Assembly: GCF_001519075.1 (NCBI RefSeq) | Contig: NZ_KQ954245.1 | Span: 186,001 to 250,000, forward strand | From: Novosphingobium fuchskuhlense | GTDB lineage: Bacteria; Pseudomonadota; Alphaproteobacteria; Sphingomonadales; Sphingomonadaceae | Direction: 5' to 3' | DNA: 64,000 nucleotides | In this document: piece by piece, positions 19,904 through 30,533 of the stretch | How the letters are laid out: each line of letters starts with the position of its first letter | Numbering within the stretch: the first letter of the stretch is position 1 | Position numbers and translations under genes: made by a program | Notes under the pieces: generated by a model | Database searches by the model: none | Seen by the model: the letters and a program-made list of their open reading frames with translations, nothing else | Told to the model about the DNA's origin: nothing

Positions 19904-20895
19904 TTCAGCGCCGCGATCCAGCAGTTGAGGAGCGCGTTGGCAAGGCCTTTGTCGATGGCTTCGGCGGCTTCCTCCACGCCTTCGTGCCAATCGGCGGCTT
20001 CGCCTGCGACCATCAGCGCGGCGGCGGCGCTGAAGAGGACGGCGTCGCGGTAGGGGCCGGGCTCGCCTTGCAGGAGTGCGCGCAGGGCCTTGGCGTTGGT
20101 GGCGGGGTCGCCGCCGCGCAGGGCATCGACGGGGGCGCTGGCGAGACCGGCATCGGCGGCCGTCACGCGGCGCATGAGCACGTTGCCGTCCCGCACTTGC
20201 GCGAGTTCGTTGCCGCCCGCGAGGCTGAGTTCATCAAGGCCTTCGTCGCCCGAGACGACGAGGCTGTGATCGGTGCCGAGGCGGCGGATGGCCTCGGCGT
20301 AGATCGGCACATAGGCGGGCCGGGCAATGCCGACGAGCTGGCGACGCACGCCTGCGGGGTTCGCCAGCGGGCCCATGAGGTTGAAGATCGTACGACGGCC
20401 GAGCGCTTTGCGGATGGGGGCGATCCGGCCGAGCGCCGGGTGGTGCTTCTGGGCGAAGAGGAAGCAGATGCCGAGGTCGCCGAGGGTCAGTTCGGCGGTT
20501 TCGGCGGCGCGATCGAGGTTGAGGCCGAGGGCCTCGAGGGTATCCGCCGCGCCGGCCTTGCTGCTGGCGGCGCGGTTGCCGTGCTTGGCGACGGGGACGC
20601 CGCAAGCCGCGACGACAAGGCTGACGGCGGTCGAGACATTGAGCGTGTGGTGGCCGTCGCCGCCGGTGCCGCAGACGTCGATGGCGTTCGGGGGTGCGGA
20701 AATCGGAATCATCCGGGCGCGCATGGCGCGGGCGGCGCCGGCGATTTCCGGGGCGGTCTCGCCGCGTTCCGCCAGCGCGACGAGGAAGGGCGCGATGGCC
20801 TCGTCCGGCAAAGTACCGTCGAGGATCGCGGCGAAGGCGGCTTCGGCTTCGGCTTCCTCGAGCGGGCTGGCGGTGACTGCGGGAAGCGTGGTCAT
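19900..20895 (-). CDS. trpD: Anthranilate phosphoribosyltransferase
   Basis: Transfers phosphoribose from PRPP to anthranilate. 331 residues from the ATG at 20895, with the PRPP-binding DVCGTGGDG and the anthranilate-side [10 protein letters not shown] segment. The start overlaps the trpG stop (ATGA) and the stop overlaps the trpC start (ATGA), so trpG, trpD and trpC form a tightly coupled unit. The frame is open 13 codons further upstream but that would run into trpG. Confidence 0.97.
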   Translation of the reverse strand: MTTLPAVTASPLEEAEAEAAFAAILDGTLPDEAIAPFLVALAERGETAPEIAGAARAMRARMIPISAPPNAIDVCGTGGDGHHTLNVSTAVSLVVAACGVPVAKHGNRAASSKAGAADTLEALGLNLDRAAETAELTLGDLGICFLFAQKHHPALGRIAPIRKALGRRTIFNLMGPLANPAGVRRQLVGIARPAYVPIYAEAIRRLGTDHSLVVSGDEGLDELSLAGGNELAQVRDGNVLMRRVTAADAGLASAPVDALRGGDPATNAKALRALLQGEPGPYRDAVLFSAAAALMVAGEAADWHEGVEEAAEAIDKGLANALLNCWIAALK

Positions 20896-21488
20896 GCCGC
20901 GAGGTGGGTGGGCAACTTCGCGGCGATCCCGCACATCTTCAGGAAGTTCGCGAGGAGGGCGTGGCCATGTTCGGTCGCGATCGATTCGGGGTGGAACTGC
21001 ACGCCGTGGATCGGGAGCGAGACGTGGCGGAAGCCCATGGCGTGGCCATCATCTGACGTGGCGTTGACGACGAGGCTTTCGGGCACGTTCTCGACCACGA
21101 GGCTGTGATAGCGCGTGGCAGTGAAGGGCGAGGGGAGGCCCTCGAACAGGCCGGTGCCATCGTGCGTGACGGGCGAAGTCTTGCCGTGCATCAGCCCGCC
21201 GCGCACGACCTGGCCGCCGAAATACTGGCCGATCGACTGGTGGCCGAGGCACACGCCGAGCAGCGGCACGCCCGCATCCGCCGCCGCGCCGACGAGATCG
21301 AGGCTGATGCCCGCCTCGTTGGGCGTGCAGGGACCGGGCGAGATCAGGAACCCCTGCGCGCCGGTAGAGATGGCCTGCCCGGCAGACATCGCATCGTTGC
21401 GCACGACTTCGACCTTCGCGCCCATTTCCATGAGGTAGTGGACGAGGTTCCAGGTGAAGCTGTCGTAGTTGTCGATGACGAGGATCAT
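20892..21488 (-). CDS. trpG: Anthranilate synthase glutamine amidotransferase subunit
   Basis: Class I glutaminase that feeds ammonia to TrpE. 198 residues from [11 protein letters not shown] at 21488. The triad is visible as Cys in [11 protein letters not shown] and His-Glu in the C-terminal HPESI. The [10 protein letters not shown] segment is the oxyanion-region motif typical of TrpG/PabA. Because only one amidotransferase is seen here it may also serve folate synthesis, but that is inference. It lies 13 bases downstream of trpE. Confidence 0.97.
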   Translation of the reverse strand: MILVIDNYDSFTWNLVHYLMEMGAKVEVVRNDAMSAGQAISTGAQGFLISPGPCTPNEAGISLDLVGAAADAGVPLLGVCLGHQSIGQYFGGQVVRGGLMHGKTSPVTHDGTGLFEGLPSPFTATRYHSLVVENVPESLVVNATSDDGHAMGFRHVSLPIHGVQFHPESIATEHGHALLANFLKMCGIAAKLPTHLAA

Positions 21489-21501
21489 AGGGTTTGGAAC
21501 C

Positions 21502-23052
21502 TTACTGGCCGAAGCGGGGTTCGGACGCGACGCGCAGGGCCTCGCGCGCCGCGGCGAACAAGGCGCCGGACTTGGCTTCGCATTCGCGCTGTTCGTATTC
21601 GGGGTTGCTGTCGGCGACGATGCCCGCGCCCGCCTGCACGTGGAGCACGCCGTCCTTGAGCACGCCGGTGCGCAGGACGATGCAGCTGTCGACCGAGCCG
21701 TCGGGGGCGAAATAGCCGACGCCGCCAGCATAGGCCCCGCGCGTTTCTGGTTCGAGTTCGGCGATCACTTCGCAGGCGCGGACCTTGGGGGCGCCGCTGA
21801 CGGTGCCGGCGGGGAAGCCGGCGAAGAGCGCGTCGACGCTGTCGGCCCGCGTGGTGTCGAGCTTGCCGACCACGTTCGAGACGATGTGCATGACGTGGCT
21901 GTAGCGCTCGATGGTGTAGCTTTCAGTGACCTTGACCGTGCCGGCGGCGGCGACGCGGCCGACATCGTTGCGGCCAAGATCGAGCAGCATGAGGTGCTCG
22001 GCGCGCTCCTTGGGATCGGCGAGGAGGCTCTGCGCGTTGTCGCGGTCCTCGGCTTCGGTCTTGCCCCGGGGGCGGGTGCCGGCGATGGGGCGGATGGTCA
22101 CTTCGCCGTCGCGGATGCGCACGAGGATCTCGGGGCTCGAGCCGATGAGCGCGAAGCCGGGGAGATCGAGGAAATAGAGGAACGGCGAGGGGTTGATGCG
22201 GCGCAGCGAGCGGTAGAGCGCGGCAGGGGGCAGCGGGAAGGGCACGGTGAAGCGCTGGGCAAGGACGACCTGGAAGATGTCGCCCGCCTCGATGTAGTCC
22301 TTCGCGCGCAGGACCATGCGGGCGTAGTCTTCGGGTGCCATCACGGCAGTCCGCTCGGCCGGTTCGGCGGCTTCGAGGCGCGGGTCGGCGGGGACGGGAT
22401 CGGCGAGGCGCGCGAGGGCGGCGTCGATGCGGTCCGCCGCGGCGGCGACGAGGCGTTCGGGCGCTGCGGAACCGGGCCAGACGGGGGCGACGGCGATGAG
22501 TTCGTCCGACAGGCGGTCGAACACGAGGACGACGCTGGGGCGCACGAAGAGCATGTCGGGCAGTTCGAGCGCGCTGGCGGGGGCGCGCGGGAGCTTCTCG
22601 ACAAGGCCGATGGTCTCGTAGCCGAAATAGCCGACGAGGCAGGCGAGCGACTTGGGCAGGCCTTCGGGCACATCGATGCGGCATTCGCCGACCAGCGCGC
22701 GCAGCGCGGCGAGGGCGGGTTCGCCATGGGGGGCAAAGGCCTCGCGGTCGGTCTGCCACTGGCGGTTGATGACGGCCTCGCCGCCCTCGGCGCGAAATAT
22801 GAGATCGGGATCGAGGCCGAGGAGGCTGTAGCGCCCGCGCACTTCGCCGCCTTCAACCGATTCCAGCAGGAAATCGCCGCGGCCGGGCTGCATCAGCTTG
22901 AGTGCGGCGCCGACCGGGGTTTCGGTATCGGCGATGAGCTTGCGCCAGACGAGCGCGGGGCGGCCGGCGGCGAGGGCGGCGCGGGCCGCGCTGCCGCCAT
23001 CGGGCAGGAGGCCGGCGATCGCGGGCTCCGCCGTGTCCGACGCCGTCGCCAC
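21502..23052 (-). CDS. trpE: Anthranilate synthase component I
   Basis: Makes anthranilate from chorismate, the committed step of tryptophan synthesis. 516 residues. The N-terminal LLESVEGGE followed by GRYSLLG is the tryptophan feedback-binding region. Chorismate-binding motifs [24 protein letters not shown] and SGAPKVRA follow. The start is GTG at 23052, only four bases after the ppiD stop. I see no Trp-rich leader peptide or attenuator ahead of it, so regulation is probably by feedback rather than by classical attenuation. Confidence 0.96.
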   Translation of the reverse strand: MATASDTAEPAIAGLLPDGGSAARAALAAGRPALVWRKLIADTETPVGAALKLMQPGRGDFLLESVEGGEVRGRYSLLGLDPDLIFRAEGGEAVINRQWQTDREAFAPHGEPALAALRALVGECRIDVPEGLPKSLACLVGYFGYETIGLVEKLPRAPASALELPDMLFVRPSVVLVFDRLSDELIAVAPVWPGSAAPERLVAAAADRIDAALARLADPVPADPRLEAAEPAERTAVMAPEDYARMVLRAKDYIEAGDIFQVVLAQRFTVPFPLPPAALYRSLRRINPSPFLYFLDLPGFALIGSSPEILVRIRDGEVTIRPIAGTRPRGKTEAEDRDNAQSLLADPKERAEHLMLLDLGRNDVGRVAAAGTVKVTESYTIERYSHVMHIVSNVVGKLDTTRADSVDALFAGFPAGTVSGAPKVRACEVIAELEPETRGAYAGGVGYFAPDGSVDSCIVLRTGVLKDGVLHVQAGAGIVADSNPEYEQRECEAKSGALFAAAREALRVASEPRFGQ

Positions 23053-23056
23053 GGCC

Positions 23057-24997
23057 TTACTGGCCGCCGGAGAGCTGCGTGCGCAGCGCTGCGATAGCCG
23101 CCTCGTTGCGCTTCACGCCGACCGCCTCGCGCACGGCCACGCGCAGCTGGTCGACATATTCGCGGCCGGCCAGCTGGCCGAGTTCGACGCGGGCGCGGGC
23201 GGCGAAGGGATCGCCGGGCTTGATCGTTCCGGGGGTGACCTTGTTCAGCGCCACGACGACGAAGCCGGCCTTGGCGGGGGCTTCGAGCTTCTTGGCCGTG
23301 CCCTGCGCCATCTCGAACATCAGCTGGAGCGTCGAGGGGATCTTGGGCTGCATGGCATTGAGCTGCTGACGTGGCATGTTGACCTGCTCGGGCGCGGGCA
23401 GCGGGATGCCCAGAGCCTTGATCGCCTCGGCAAGCGGTACCTTCTTCGCGAGCGCGGCCATGACCTTCTCGCTGGCGGCCTTGGCGGCGCCGAAGCCGCG
23501 CGTGATGTTGAGATCGGCCATGACCTTGTCCTTGATCTCGGCGAGCGGCGGCGGTGCGGCCGGGGTGATCTGGCCGACGTCGTAGATGACGTAGCGTTCG
23601 CCCTGCTTCAGCTCGGCAACCTGCGGCTGGCCTTCGCGTTCCATGGCGAAGGCGGACTGGATCAGCGGGACGACATCGGGACCCGGCTTGATATCGGTGC
23701 GGCCCGGAACGGTGCCGTCAGCCTGCAGGGGATCGGTGGTGATCACGGTGAGGCCGGCGCTCTTGGCGACGTCGGCAAGGCCGGTGCCGCTACCGAAAGC
23801 ATCGTCGAACTTCGCCGAGAGATCGGCGAGCGCGGCCTTGCGCTTTTCGGCGGTGATCGCGGTGACGATCTCTGCCCGCGCCTGGTCGAGCGTCTTGCCC
23901 GGGTTCTGCACCACGCTGTCGAGCCGGATCACGTGCCAGCCGAGCGCACCCTTGGCCGGTGCGGCAAGCGTACCCTTGGCGGCGGCAAACACCGCAGCGG
24001 CAACCGCCGGAGAAGCATCGCTCTCGAGCTTGGTGCGGGTGAGGGCGGGGATCTTGCTGGCCGAGAGGCCTTTGGCAGCGGCTGCGGCCTCGATCGATTT
24101 GCCGCCCGCGATTTCGGCGGCGAGCGCCTTGGCGGCGGGCTCGGTTGGCACGATCACCTGTGTGAAAGCGCGCGATTCGGTCGGCGCATAAGTGGCCGCG
24201 CCCAGCTTGTAGCGTGCGGCGACTTCGGCCTCGCTCGGCGCGGCGACCGCCTTGATCGCGCTTTCGTCGAACACCGCGTAACGGATCGTGCGGCGCTCAG
24301 GGCGCTGGTAGCGGGCGGCGTTGGCCTTGTAGAAGGCGGCAACATCGGCATCGGATGGCGGCGTCTTTGGCGCGAAGGCGGCGGAGGGAATCAGCTGCAC
24401 CGTGCCCTCGCGCGTTTCGGTGAGGACGGCGGCGTAGCGCATCACCATGCTCTCCGGCATGGCTGCGCCGACGCCTGCGGGGATCAGCACCTCACGCGCC
24501 ATCAGCCCCTTGGCGACATCGTCGCGCAGCAGCGTTTCGGACACGCCCTTCTGCCCGAGCAGCGCTTTGTAGACGGACTGGCTGAACTTGCCGTCAGGCC
24601 CCTGGAAGGCCGGCATCTTCGAAATCTCGCTGTCGATGAGGCGGTTGCTGACGGCCATGCCGACCGAACCCTGCCTTGCCCATTCCATCACGGCGGCGCG
24701 GTCGATCAGGCTGTCGATCACCTGCTCCATTGCCCCTTGTGCAATGAACTCCTTCATCGTCGCAGTGGGGCTTTGCTCGCGCGCGTTTTCAAGCGCGTTG
24801 CTCATGGCCTTCTGCACTTCGGCCGTGGCGATATGCGCCGAGCCTACCGTTACCGCGCGGTCGGCATTGCCGCTGCCGCCGAACTTGGCACCGGAAAGAT
24901 CAGCGCCTGCGAACGAGAGCGCGATAAGCCCGAGGAACACCAGCGCAAATGCAACGCCGATACGGGACTTGGTCAGGGAACGGATGAAGCCGAGCAT
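23057..24997 (-). CDS. ppiD: PpiD-like membrane-anchored peptidyl-prolyl isomerase
   Basis: Periplasmic folding factor of the SurA/PpiD family. 646 residues: one N-terminal signal-anchor helix (about 12-32), then a SurA_N-type chaperone region. A parvulin-like domain lies near 240-370, and a second SurA-like C-terminal part follows. The family escorts newly translocated outer-membrane proteins. It is the first gene of the run into trpE, a linkage common in alphaproteobacteria. The 249-base gap to divergent tpiA should hold both promoters. Confidence 0.9.
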   Translation of the reverse strand: MLGFIRSLTKSRIGVAFALVFLGLIALSFAGADLSGAKFGGSGNADRAVTVGSAHIATAEVQKAMSNALENAREQSPTATMKEFIAQGAMEQVIDSLIDRAAVMEWARQGSVGMAVSNRLIDSEISKMPAFQGPDGKFSQSVYKALLGQKGVSETLLRDDVAKGLMAREVLIPAGVGAAMPESMVMRYAAVLTETREGTVQLIPSAAFAPKTPPSDADVAAFYKANAARYQRPERRTIRYAVFDESAIKAVAAPSEAEVAARYKLGAATYAPTESRAFTQVIVPTEPAAKALAAEIAGGKSIEAAAAAKGLSASKIPALTRTKLESDASPAVAAAVFAAAKGTLAAPAKGALGWHVIRLDSVVQNPGKTLDQARAEIVTAITAEKRKAALADLSAKFDDAFGSGTGLADVAKSAGLTVITTDPLQADGTVPGRTDIKPGPDVVPLIQSAFAMEREGQPQVAELKQGERYVIYDVGQITPAAPPPLAEIKDKVMADLNITRGFGAAKAASEKVMAALAKKVPLAEAIKALGIPLPAPEQVNMPRQQLNAMQPKIPSTLQLMFEMAQGTAKKLEAPAKAGFVVVALNKVTPGTIKPGDPFAARARVELGQLAGREYVDQLRVAVREAVGVKRNEAAIAALRTQLSGGQ

Positions 24998-25246
24998 CGG
25001 GGCCTGTCGTTAGCAATGAACACGGTGGAGAATATCCTCGTGGCGCATTAGGGGGCAAAGCGGTTTCCCGCAATGGTCTGCACCGGCAAGGCGCGCGCTG
25101 CGGCGAACCATTCAATTTGCCAAGGGGGCAACCCTCCCGGAAGTTAATCACCGACTTTGCGGATGCCGCGCTTGGCAAACCTGCCCCCGGTTTGATAGCG
25201 GCCTCGGCATGAGGAGGAATCATCTCGTGCACAAATGCAGGGTCTC

Positions 25247-26011
25247 ATGAGCCAGCGTCCCTACATCGTCGGCAACTGGAAGATGAACGGGAGCCGCGCC
25301 ATGCTTTCCGAAGCGCGCGCGGTCGACCGCGCCGCGCAGCGCTACCCCGATGTCGAAATTGCCCTCGCGCCGCCGTTTCCGTTTCTGGGCTCCGTGCGCG
25401 AAGCGGTAACCGCGATCGGCGTCGGCGGGCAGGATTGCCACACCGCCGCCAAGGGCGCGCATACGGGTGACGTTTCTGCCGCGATGCTCGCCGATATTGG
25501 CGCGGATTTCGTGATCCTGGGCCACAGCGAGCGCCGCCGCGATCATGGCGAGGACGACGCGCTGGTACGCGCCAAGGCGGAAGCCGCGCTGGCGGCCGGG
25601 CTGGGCGTGATCATCTGCGTTGGCGAAACGCTTGAGGAGCGCGATGCCGGCACGGCCGAAGCTGTGGTTTCGCGGCAGATCGAGGGCTCGGTTCCGGCGG
25701 GCGAGAGCGCGGCGGTTGCCGCCAGCCGCCTTGCGGTTGCCTACGAACCGGTGTGGGCGATCGGCACCGGGCGGGTCGCCGCGGTGGAAGACGTGATCGC
25801 CATGCATGTCGCCGTGCGCGTGCGGCTGGCCGCGATCTTTGGAGAGGAGGCGGAGAAGATCCGCATTCTCTACGGCGGTTCGGTGAACGGCGAGAACGCG
25901 GCGAGCTTGCTGGCGGCGCCGGGTGTCGGCGGCGCGCTGGTAGGCGGCGCGAGCCTGACCGCCGATGCCTTCCTGCCGATCGTGGCGGCGGCCGCGCAGC
26001 CGGAAGGCTGA
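25247..26011 (+). CDS. tpiA: Triosephosphate isomerase
   Basis: Interconverts dihydroxyacetone phosphate and glyceraldehyde 3-phosphate. 254 residues from MSQRPYIVGNWKMNG; an alternative ATG four codons upstream (25235) exists. Catalytic Lys in GNWKMNG, His in LGHSERR and Glu in AYEPVWAIGTG are all present, as is the phosphate-binding YGGSVN. Divergent from ppiD. Confidence 0.97.
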   Translation: MSQRPYIVGNWKMNGSRAMLSEARAVDRAAQRYPDVEIALAPPFPFLGSVREAVTAIGVGGQDCHTAAKGAHTGDVSAAMLADIGADFVILGHSERRRDHGEDDALVRAKAEAALAAGLGVIICVGETLEERDAGTAEAVVSRQIEGSVPAGESAAVAASRLAVAYEPVWAIGTGRVAAVEDVIAMHVAVRVRLAAIFGEEAEKIRILYGGSVNGENAASLLAAPGVGGALVGGASLTADAFLPIVAAAAQPEG

Positions 26012-26028
26012 GCATCGGCGGCGGCGGC

Positions 26029-26065
26029 AGGCGCCGGGCCCGGCGGGCCCGGCGGGCCGGTGCCT
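26029..26065 (+). terminator. GC-rich hairpin between tpiA and secG
   Basis: Starting 18 bases after the tpiA stop, an AGGCGCCGG... arm can pair with a ...CCGGTGCCT arm across internal GGGCCC repeats, giving a long GC stem. There is no U tract, so it may slow rather than end transcription, and secG may still be read from the tpiA promoter. Confidence 0.4.
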
Positions 26066-26127
26066 GCGCCCTTGCGCGCGGCGCGGCCACGCCCTAGATG
26101 CGCCTCATTCTTGTCAGGCGGAACGCA

Positions 26128-26571
26128 ATGTCTCTCTTCATCTTCCTCACTGTCATCCAGGCGCTGGTTGCGGCCGCGCTGGTCGGTGTGATCCTTATCC
26201 AGAAGTCGGAAGGCGGCGGTCTCGGCGTCGGCGGCAGCCCGGCAGGCTTCATGTCGGCGCGCGGCGCGGCGGACTTCCTTACCCGCGCGACGACCGTGCT
26301 GGCGACCGCGTTCGTCGGCCTCAGCATCGTGCTGGCGGCGCTGGCGGTCAGCACGACCTCGAATCGCACGATCGATACGTCACTTGATCGCAACGCGCCG
26401 GTGCTTCCGGCCGATCCGCTCGCGCCAGCCCAGACGGCTCCGGGACAGACGGCTCCGGTGCAGGGCGTTCCCGCCGCAGGGCCGGCGCAGGCTCAGCCCG
26501 CAGCTCCCGCTTCGGCCGCACCGGCCAAGGGTGCCGCGGCGGATCCGCTCGCCGGCGGCGCCAAGCAGTAA
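26128..26571 (+). CDS. secG: Protein translocase subunit SecG
   Basis: Small SecYEG subunit with two membrane helices (about 3-23 and 52-72) separated by the signature QKSEGGGLGVGG loop. 147 residues from MSLFIFLTVIQ at 26128, preceded by an AGGCGGA ribosome-binding site; an ATG ten codons upstream at 26098 is less likely. The Ala/Pro/Gln-rich C-terminal tail (about 90-147) is longer than in E. coli, a common feature of alphaproteobacterial SecG. The tpiA-secG-pyrG order is typical. Confidence 0.92.
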   Translation: MSLFIFLTVIQALVAAALVGVILIQKSEGGGLGVGGSPAGFMSARGAADFLTRATTVLATAFVGLSIVLAALAVSTTSNRTIDTSLDRNAPVLPADPLAPAQTAPGQTAPVQGVPAAGPAQAQPAAPASAAPAKGAAADPLAGGAKQ

Positions 26572-26741
26572 TCCACCAGCGCCGGTTCGTCCGGCACCCG
26601 TTCCCGGTGCATCCGGCCGCCCTGCGGCGGCTGGCCGCGCCGGTTTGTTTTCGTCCATGTTCTTTCGCTTGTGGATTGCCGGTCCGAATCCGGTCGGCAC
26701 CCTTGCGCATTGTGAGCATCTGACGGTAAGGCCCACCTCCC

Positions 26742-28373
26742 ATGGCGCGGTTCATTTTCATCACCGGCGGCGTGGTCTCCTCGCTTGGCAAAGGGCTTAT
26801 GGCAGCGAGCCTCGCGGCGCTGTTGCAGGCGCGCGGCTTTCGGGTGCGGATCCGCAAGTTCGACCCCTATCTGAACGTCGATCCGGGCACGATGAGCCCC
26901 TACCAGCACGGCGAGGTCTTCGTGACCGACGATGGCGCGGAGACGGACCTCGACCTTGGCCACTACGAACGCTTCACCGGCGTTTCGGCGCGGCAATCGG
27001 ACAACATCACCTCGGGCCGCATCTACCGCGACATCATCGCCAAGGAGCGACGCGGCGATTACCTGGGCGCGACGGTGCAGGTGATCCCGCACGTGACCGA
27101 CGCGATCAAGGCCTTCGCGCGCGACGAGACCGACGATCTCGATTTCGTGCTCTGCGAGATCGGCGGCACGGTGGGCGATATCGAGAGCCTGCCGTTCATC
27201 GAGGCGATCCGCCAGCTGCGCAACGAGATGGGCCGCGAGGCGACCTGTTTCGTCCACGTGACGCTGGTGCCCTATATCGCGGCGGCGGGCGAGCTGAAGA
27301 CCAAGCCGACGCAGCATTCGGTGCGCGAGCTGACCGGGCTCGGCATCCAGCCCGATATCCTGCTGTGCCGCTGCGAAAAGCCGCTGCCGGAGAACGAGCG
27401 CGCCAAGATCGCGCTCTTCTGCAACGTGCGCAAGGAAGCGGTGATCCCCGCGCTCGATGCGCGCAGCATCTATTCGGTGCCGCTGCAGTATCACGGCGAG
27501 GGGCTCGATTCGGAAGTGTTGCGCCATTTCGGGCTTTCGAGCCCGGGTCCGGACCTCGCGCGCTGGACCGACATTGTCGACCGCCACCAGAACCCGGAAG
27601 GCGAAGTGACCATCGGCGTCGTGGGCAAGTATGTGGGCCTGCAAGACGCCTACAAGTCCTTGAACGAGGCGCTGGTCCATGGCGGCATGGCCAACCGCGT
27701 GAAGGTCAATATCCGTTGGATCGACGCTGAGATCTTCGAGAAGGACGATGCCGAGATCGCGGCGCATCTGGAACCGATGCACGGCATTCTGGTGCCGGGC
27801 GGATTTGGCGAGCGCGGGACGGAAGGCAAGATCGCCAGCGTGCGCTTTGCGCGCGAACGCGGCGTGCCGTTCTTCGGCATCTGCCTCGGCATGCAGATGG
27901 CCTGCATCGAGGGCGCGCGGAATCTGGCCGGGATCAAGGGCGCGAGCTCGACCGAGTTCGGTCCGTCCGAAGAGCCGGTGGTGGGCATCATCACCGAATG
28001 GATGACGCCCGAGGGGCTGGAGACTCGCGCCGCCGGCGGCGATCTGGGCGGCACGATGCGGCTGGGCGCCTACGAAGCGCAGCTTTCGGGCAACAGCCAT
28101 GTCGCGCAGATCTACGAGGCGGATGCGATCAGCGAGCGCCACCGGCACCGCTACGAAGTCAACGTTGCCTATCGCGAGCGGCTTGAGAGCGGCGGCCTCG
28201 TGTTCTCCGGCATGTCGCCCGACGGGCTGCTGCCGGAAATCGTCGAGCGGCCAGACCATCCGTGGTTCATCGGGGTGCAGTTCCACCCCGAGCTCAAGAG
28301 CCGGCCGTTCGAGCCGCATCCGCTGTTCAGGAGCTTCATCACCGCTGCGGTGAAGCAGGCCCGCCTGGTCTGA
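26742..28373 (+). CDS. pyrG: CTP synthase
   Basis: Aminates UTP to CTP using glutamine. 543 residues. The N-terminal synthetase domain opens with [15 protein letters not shown], with the nucleotide-binding and allosteric segments following. The C-terminal class I amidotransferase domain has Cys in [10 protein letters not shown] and His-Glu in HPELKS. It is complete and of normal length. The 170-base gap after secG could hold its own promoter. Confidence 0.98.
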   Translation: MARFIFITGGVVSSLGKGLMAASLAALLQARGFRVRIRKFDPYLNVDPGTMSPYQHGEVFVTDDGAETDLDLGHYERFTGVSARQSDNITSGRIYRDIIAKERRGDYLGATVQVIPHVTDAIKAFARDETDDLDFVLCEIGGTVGDIESLPFIEAIRQLRNEMGREATCFVHVTLVPYIAAAGELKTKPTQHSVRELTGLGIQPDILLCRCEKPLPENERAKIALFCNVRKEAVIPALDARSIYSVPLQYHGEGLDSEVLRHFGLSSPGPDLARWTDIVDRHQNPEGEVTIGVVGKYVGLQDAYKSLNEALVHGGMANRVKVNIRWIDAEIFEKDDAEIAAHLEPMHGILVPGGFGERGTEGKIASVRFARERGVPFFGICLGMQMACIEGARNLAGIKGASSTEFGPSEEPVVGIITEWMTPEGLETRAAGGDLGGTMRLGAYEAQLSGNSHVAQIYEADAISERHRHRYEVNVAYRERLESGGLVFSGMSPDGLLPEIVERPDHPWFIGVQFHPELKSRPFEPHPLFRSFITAAVKQARLV

Positions 28374-28401
28374 CCGGTCGGCGCGGGGAGGGGGACTGGA
28401 A

Positions 28402-29100
28402 ATGGATGCCGCCACACTCGCCGAGACGCTGACCGCTTCCAGCCTGCTGGCAGGCTGCGCGCCCGAGGAATTGGCCGACATTGCCGCGCGCGGCACGGTG
28501 CGCAGCTTCAAGCCGGGCACCGCCATCATCCTGCAGGGCGATCCCGGCGATACGCTGTGGATCATGCTTAAGGGCCTCGCCCGCGTCAGCATGGTGGCTG
28601 CCAATGGCCGCGAGATCGTGCTGGACTATGCCGAGCGCGGCGCCGTGCTGGGCGAGATCGCGTTTCTGGATGGCGGGGAGCGCACGGCGAGCGTCGAGGC
28701 GATCGAGCCGGTCGAGGCGCTGGGGCTGACGCGCGCCGCCTTTTCCGAGATCGTCGGCAAGCATCAGGGGCTGGCGATGCGACTGCTGCAGGCGATGGCG
28801 CGGCGGCTGCGACAGAACAACACGGTGATCGAGGCGGACCGCGCCTATACCTCCGGACCCCGCCTTGCGCGTTTCCTGCTGCGGCTGATGATGGGCGGGG
28901 AGGGCAGCGAGGCCGGGGGCGAAGCCCGCCTCAAGATCGCGCTGAGCCAGGGCGAACTCGGCAACTTCGCCGGCATGTCGCGCGAGCAGATCAACCGCCA
29001 GCTTTCTGCCTGGGCGGACGGCGGGATCGTCGCGCTGAAAGGTGGGCGCGTGACGGTGCTGGACCGCGAAGCGCTGGTTGATATCGCCGAAGCCTGGTAA
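28402..29100 (+). CDS. Crp/Fnr-family transcriptional regulator
   Basis: A 232-residue protein: cyclic-nucleotide-binding-type beta-roll (about 10-125), dimerisation helix, then a Crp-type helix-turn-helix (LSQGELGNFAGMSREQINRQL, around 182-202). It lacks the Cys cluster expected of an iron-sulphur Fnr, so it is not an obvious oxygen sensor, and its ligand is unknown. A strong GGGGAGG site precedes the ATG. It follows pyrG by 28 bases and may be partly co-transcribed. Confidence 0.88.
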   Translation: MDAATLAETLTASSLLAGCAPEELADIAARGTVRSFKPGTAIILQGDPGDTLWIMLKGLARVSMVAANGREIVLDYAERGAVLGEIAFLDGGERTASVEAIEPVEALGLTRAAFSEIVGKHQGLAMRLLQAMARRLRQNNTVIEADRAYTSGPRLARFLLRLMMGGEGSEAGGEARLKIALSQGELGNFAGMSREQINRQLSAWADGGIVALKGGRVTVLDREALVDIAEAW

Positions 29101-29153
29101 ACGTATACGAATGCCGTCTGGCCGGCTGCGCACGGCGCGCTAACCATGGCGGC

Positions 29154-30476
29154 ATGATCCGCCATCTCATGCTCGCCGCGCTGCTTGCGCTTCCCGGTCT
29201 GGCCCATGCGGCCGAGGCCTTGCCGCTGACCGAGGGGGTGAGCGAGGTCCGCCATCCGGCCTGGTCGAAGCGGGCCACGATCTACGAGGTCAACATCCGG
29301 CAATACACGCCCGAAGGCACCTTTCGCGCCTTCGAAAAACATCTGCCGCGCCTGCGCCGGATGGGCGTCGACGTGCTGTGGATCATGCCGGTCAATCCGA
29401 TCGCGAAGCAGGAGCGCAAGGGCTCGCTCGGCAGCTATTATGCGGTGAGTGACTATCTGGCGGTGAACCCCGAGTACGGCGACATGGCCGATTTCAAGCA
29501 CCTTGTGGCCGAGGCGCACCGGCAGGGCTTCAAGGTGATCCTCGACTGGGTGGCGAACCACACGGGCTGGGACCACGTGTGGACCCGCGAGCATCCCGAC
29601 TGGTACAAGCGCAGCGCGGCGGGCGAACTGGAAGGCTACCATTACACCGACCTCAGCGATCATCACGAGGAAGTCTGGGCCGATGTGATCGGGCTCGACT
29701 ACAGCAAGCAGGCCGTGCGCGACGGGATGATCGCGGCGATGAAGTTCTGGCTGACAGAGACAGGGATCGACGGGTTCCGCTGCGATGTCGCGTGGACCCT
29801 GCCGGTGGCATTCTGGGATCAGGCGCGCCGGGAGCTCGATGCGGTGAAGCCGGTGTTCCTGCTGGCCGAGGCCGATACGCCCGAGATGCAGGCGCGGGCC
29901 TTCGACATGTCTTACGACTGGAAGCTCTACCACCTCCTCATCGACGTGGCGAAGGGCAAGGCGGACGCACGCGATCTGGCGAAGCATTATACAGCGCCCG
30001 CGCGCCGCTATCCGGCAGGCGCGATGCGCATGACCTTCACCAGCAACCACGACGAAAACTCGTGGAACGGCACCGACCGGGAGCTTTACGGCGACGGCTC
30101 GGACGCCATGGCCGTGCTGGCGGCGACCTTGCCGGGGATGCCGCTGGTCTACAGCGGGCAAGAAGAAGGCCTCGATAAGCGGCTCAAGTTCTTCGACAAG
30201 GACCCGATTCGGTGGGGCAAGCTCCCGCGCGCGGCGTTCTACCAGTCGCTGCTGGCGCTGAAACACGCGCATCCGGCGCTTTCGAGCGAGCATGTGCCGG
30301 GCAATCTGGAGATCATCGAGACCGGCAATCCCATGGTCTTCGCGTTCCGCCGGATCGCAGGCCGGGACCACCTGCGCGTTGAGGTCAATATCTCCGGCGA
30401 GGCACAGACCTATGGAGTGGCCGGCAAGCCGCGCAGCCTTGCGCCCTGGCGCTGGGTGATTTCGGAGCGGCGCTGA
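29154..30476 (+). CDS. Secreted alpha-amylase-family (GH13) glycoside hydrolase
   Basis: 440 residues with an N-terminal signal peptide (MIRHLMLAALLALPGLAHA, cleavage after about 19), so periplasmic or exported. The GH13 barrel shows all four conserved regions: DWVANHTG, then GFRCDVA carrying the nucleophile Asp, LLAEAD carrying the acid Glu, and SNHDEN carrying the third Asp. Substrate is most likely an alpha-1,4-glucan or maltodextrin, but the exact specificity cannot be read from the sequence. It is a single gene with no sugar transporter next to it. Confidence 0.88.
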   Translation: MIRHLMLAALLALPGLAHAAEALPLTEGVSEVRHPAWSKRATIYEVNIRQYTPEGTFRAFEKHLPRLRRMGVDVLWIMPVNPIAKQERKGSLGSYYAVSDYLAVNPEYGDMADFKHLVAEAHRQGFKVILDWVANHTGWDHVWTREHPDWYKRSAAGELEGYHYTDLSDHHEEVWADVIGLDYSKQAVRDGMIAAMKFWLTETGIDGFRCDVAWTLPVAFWDQARRELDAVKPVFLLAEADTPEMQARAFDMSYDWKLYHLLIDVAKGKADARDLAKHYTAPARRYPAGAMRMTFTSNHDENSWNGTDRELYGDGSDAMAVLAATLPGMPLVYSGQEEGLDKRLKFFDKDPIRWGKLPRAAFYQSLLALKHAHPALSSEHVPGNLEIIETGNPMVFAFRRIAGRDHLRVEVNISGEAQTYGVAGKPRSLAPWRWVISERR

Positions 30477-30481
30477 TACGA

Positions 30482-30512
30482 AACAGGGCGGCCCGTGAAG
30501 GACCGCCCTGTT
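30482..30512. terminator. Bidirectional terminator between amylase and Hsp20 genes
   Basis: A perfect 10-bp inverted repeat (AACAGGGCGG / CCGCCCTGTT) with an 11-base loop lies 5 bases after the amylase stop and 21 bases after the stop of the converging Hsp20 gene. It carries short A and T flanks on either side, consistent with service in both directions. Confidence 0.75.
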
Positions 30513-30533
30513 CGCTGGAGATACCGGGATCGG

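Noticed and set aside
23053..23056. trp attenuator or leader peptide ahead of trpE
   Set aside because: Only four bases separate ppiD and trpE; there is no room for a leader and no Trp-codon run.
26012..26127. A separate small gene between tpiA and secG
   Set aside because: The stretch is a GC-only repeat (GGGCCCGGC units) that gives Pro/Gly/Ala/Arg runs in every frame; better read as a hairpin.
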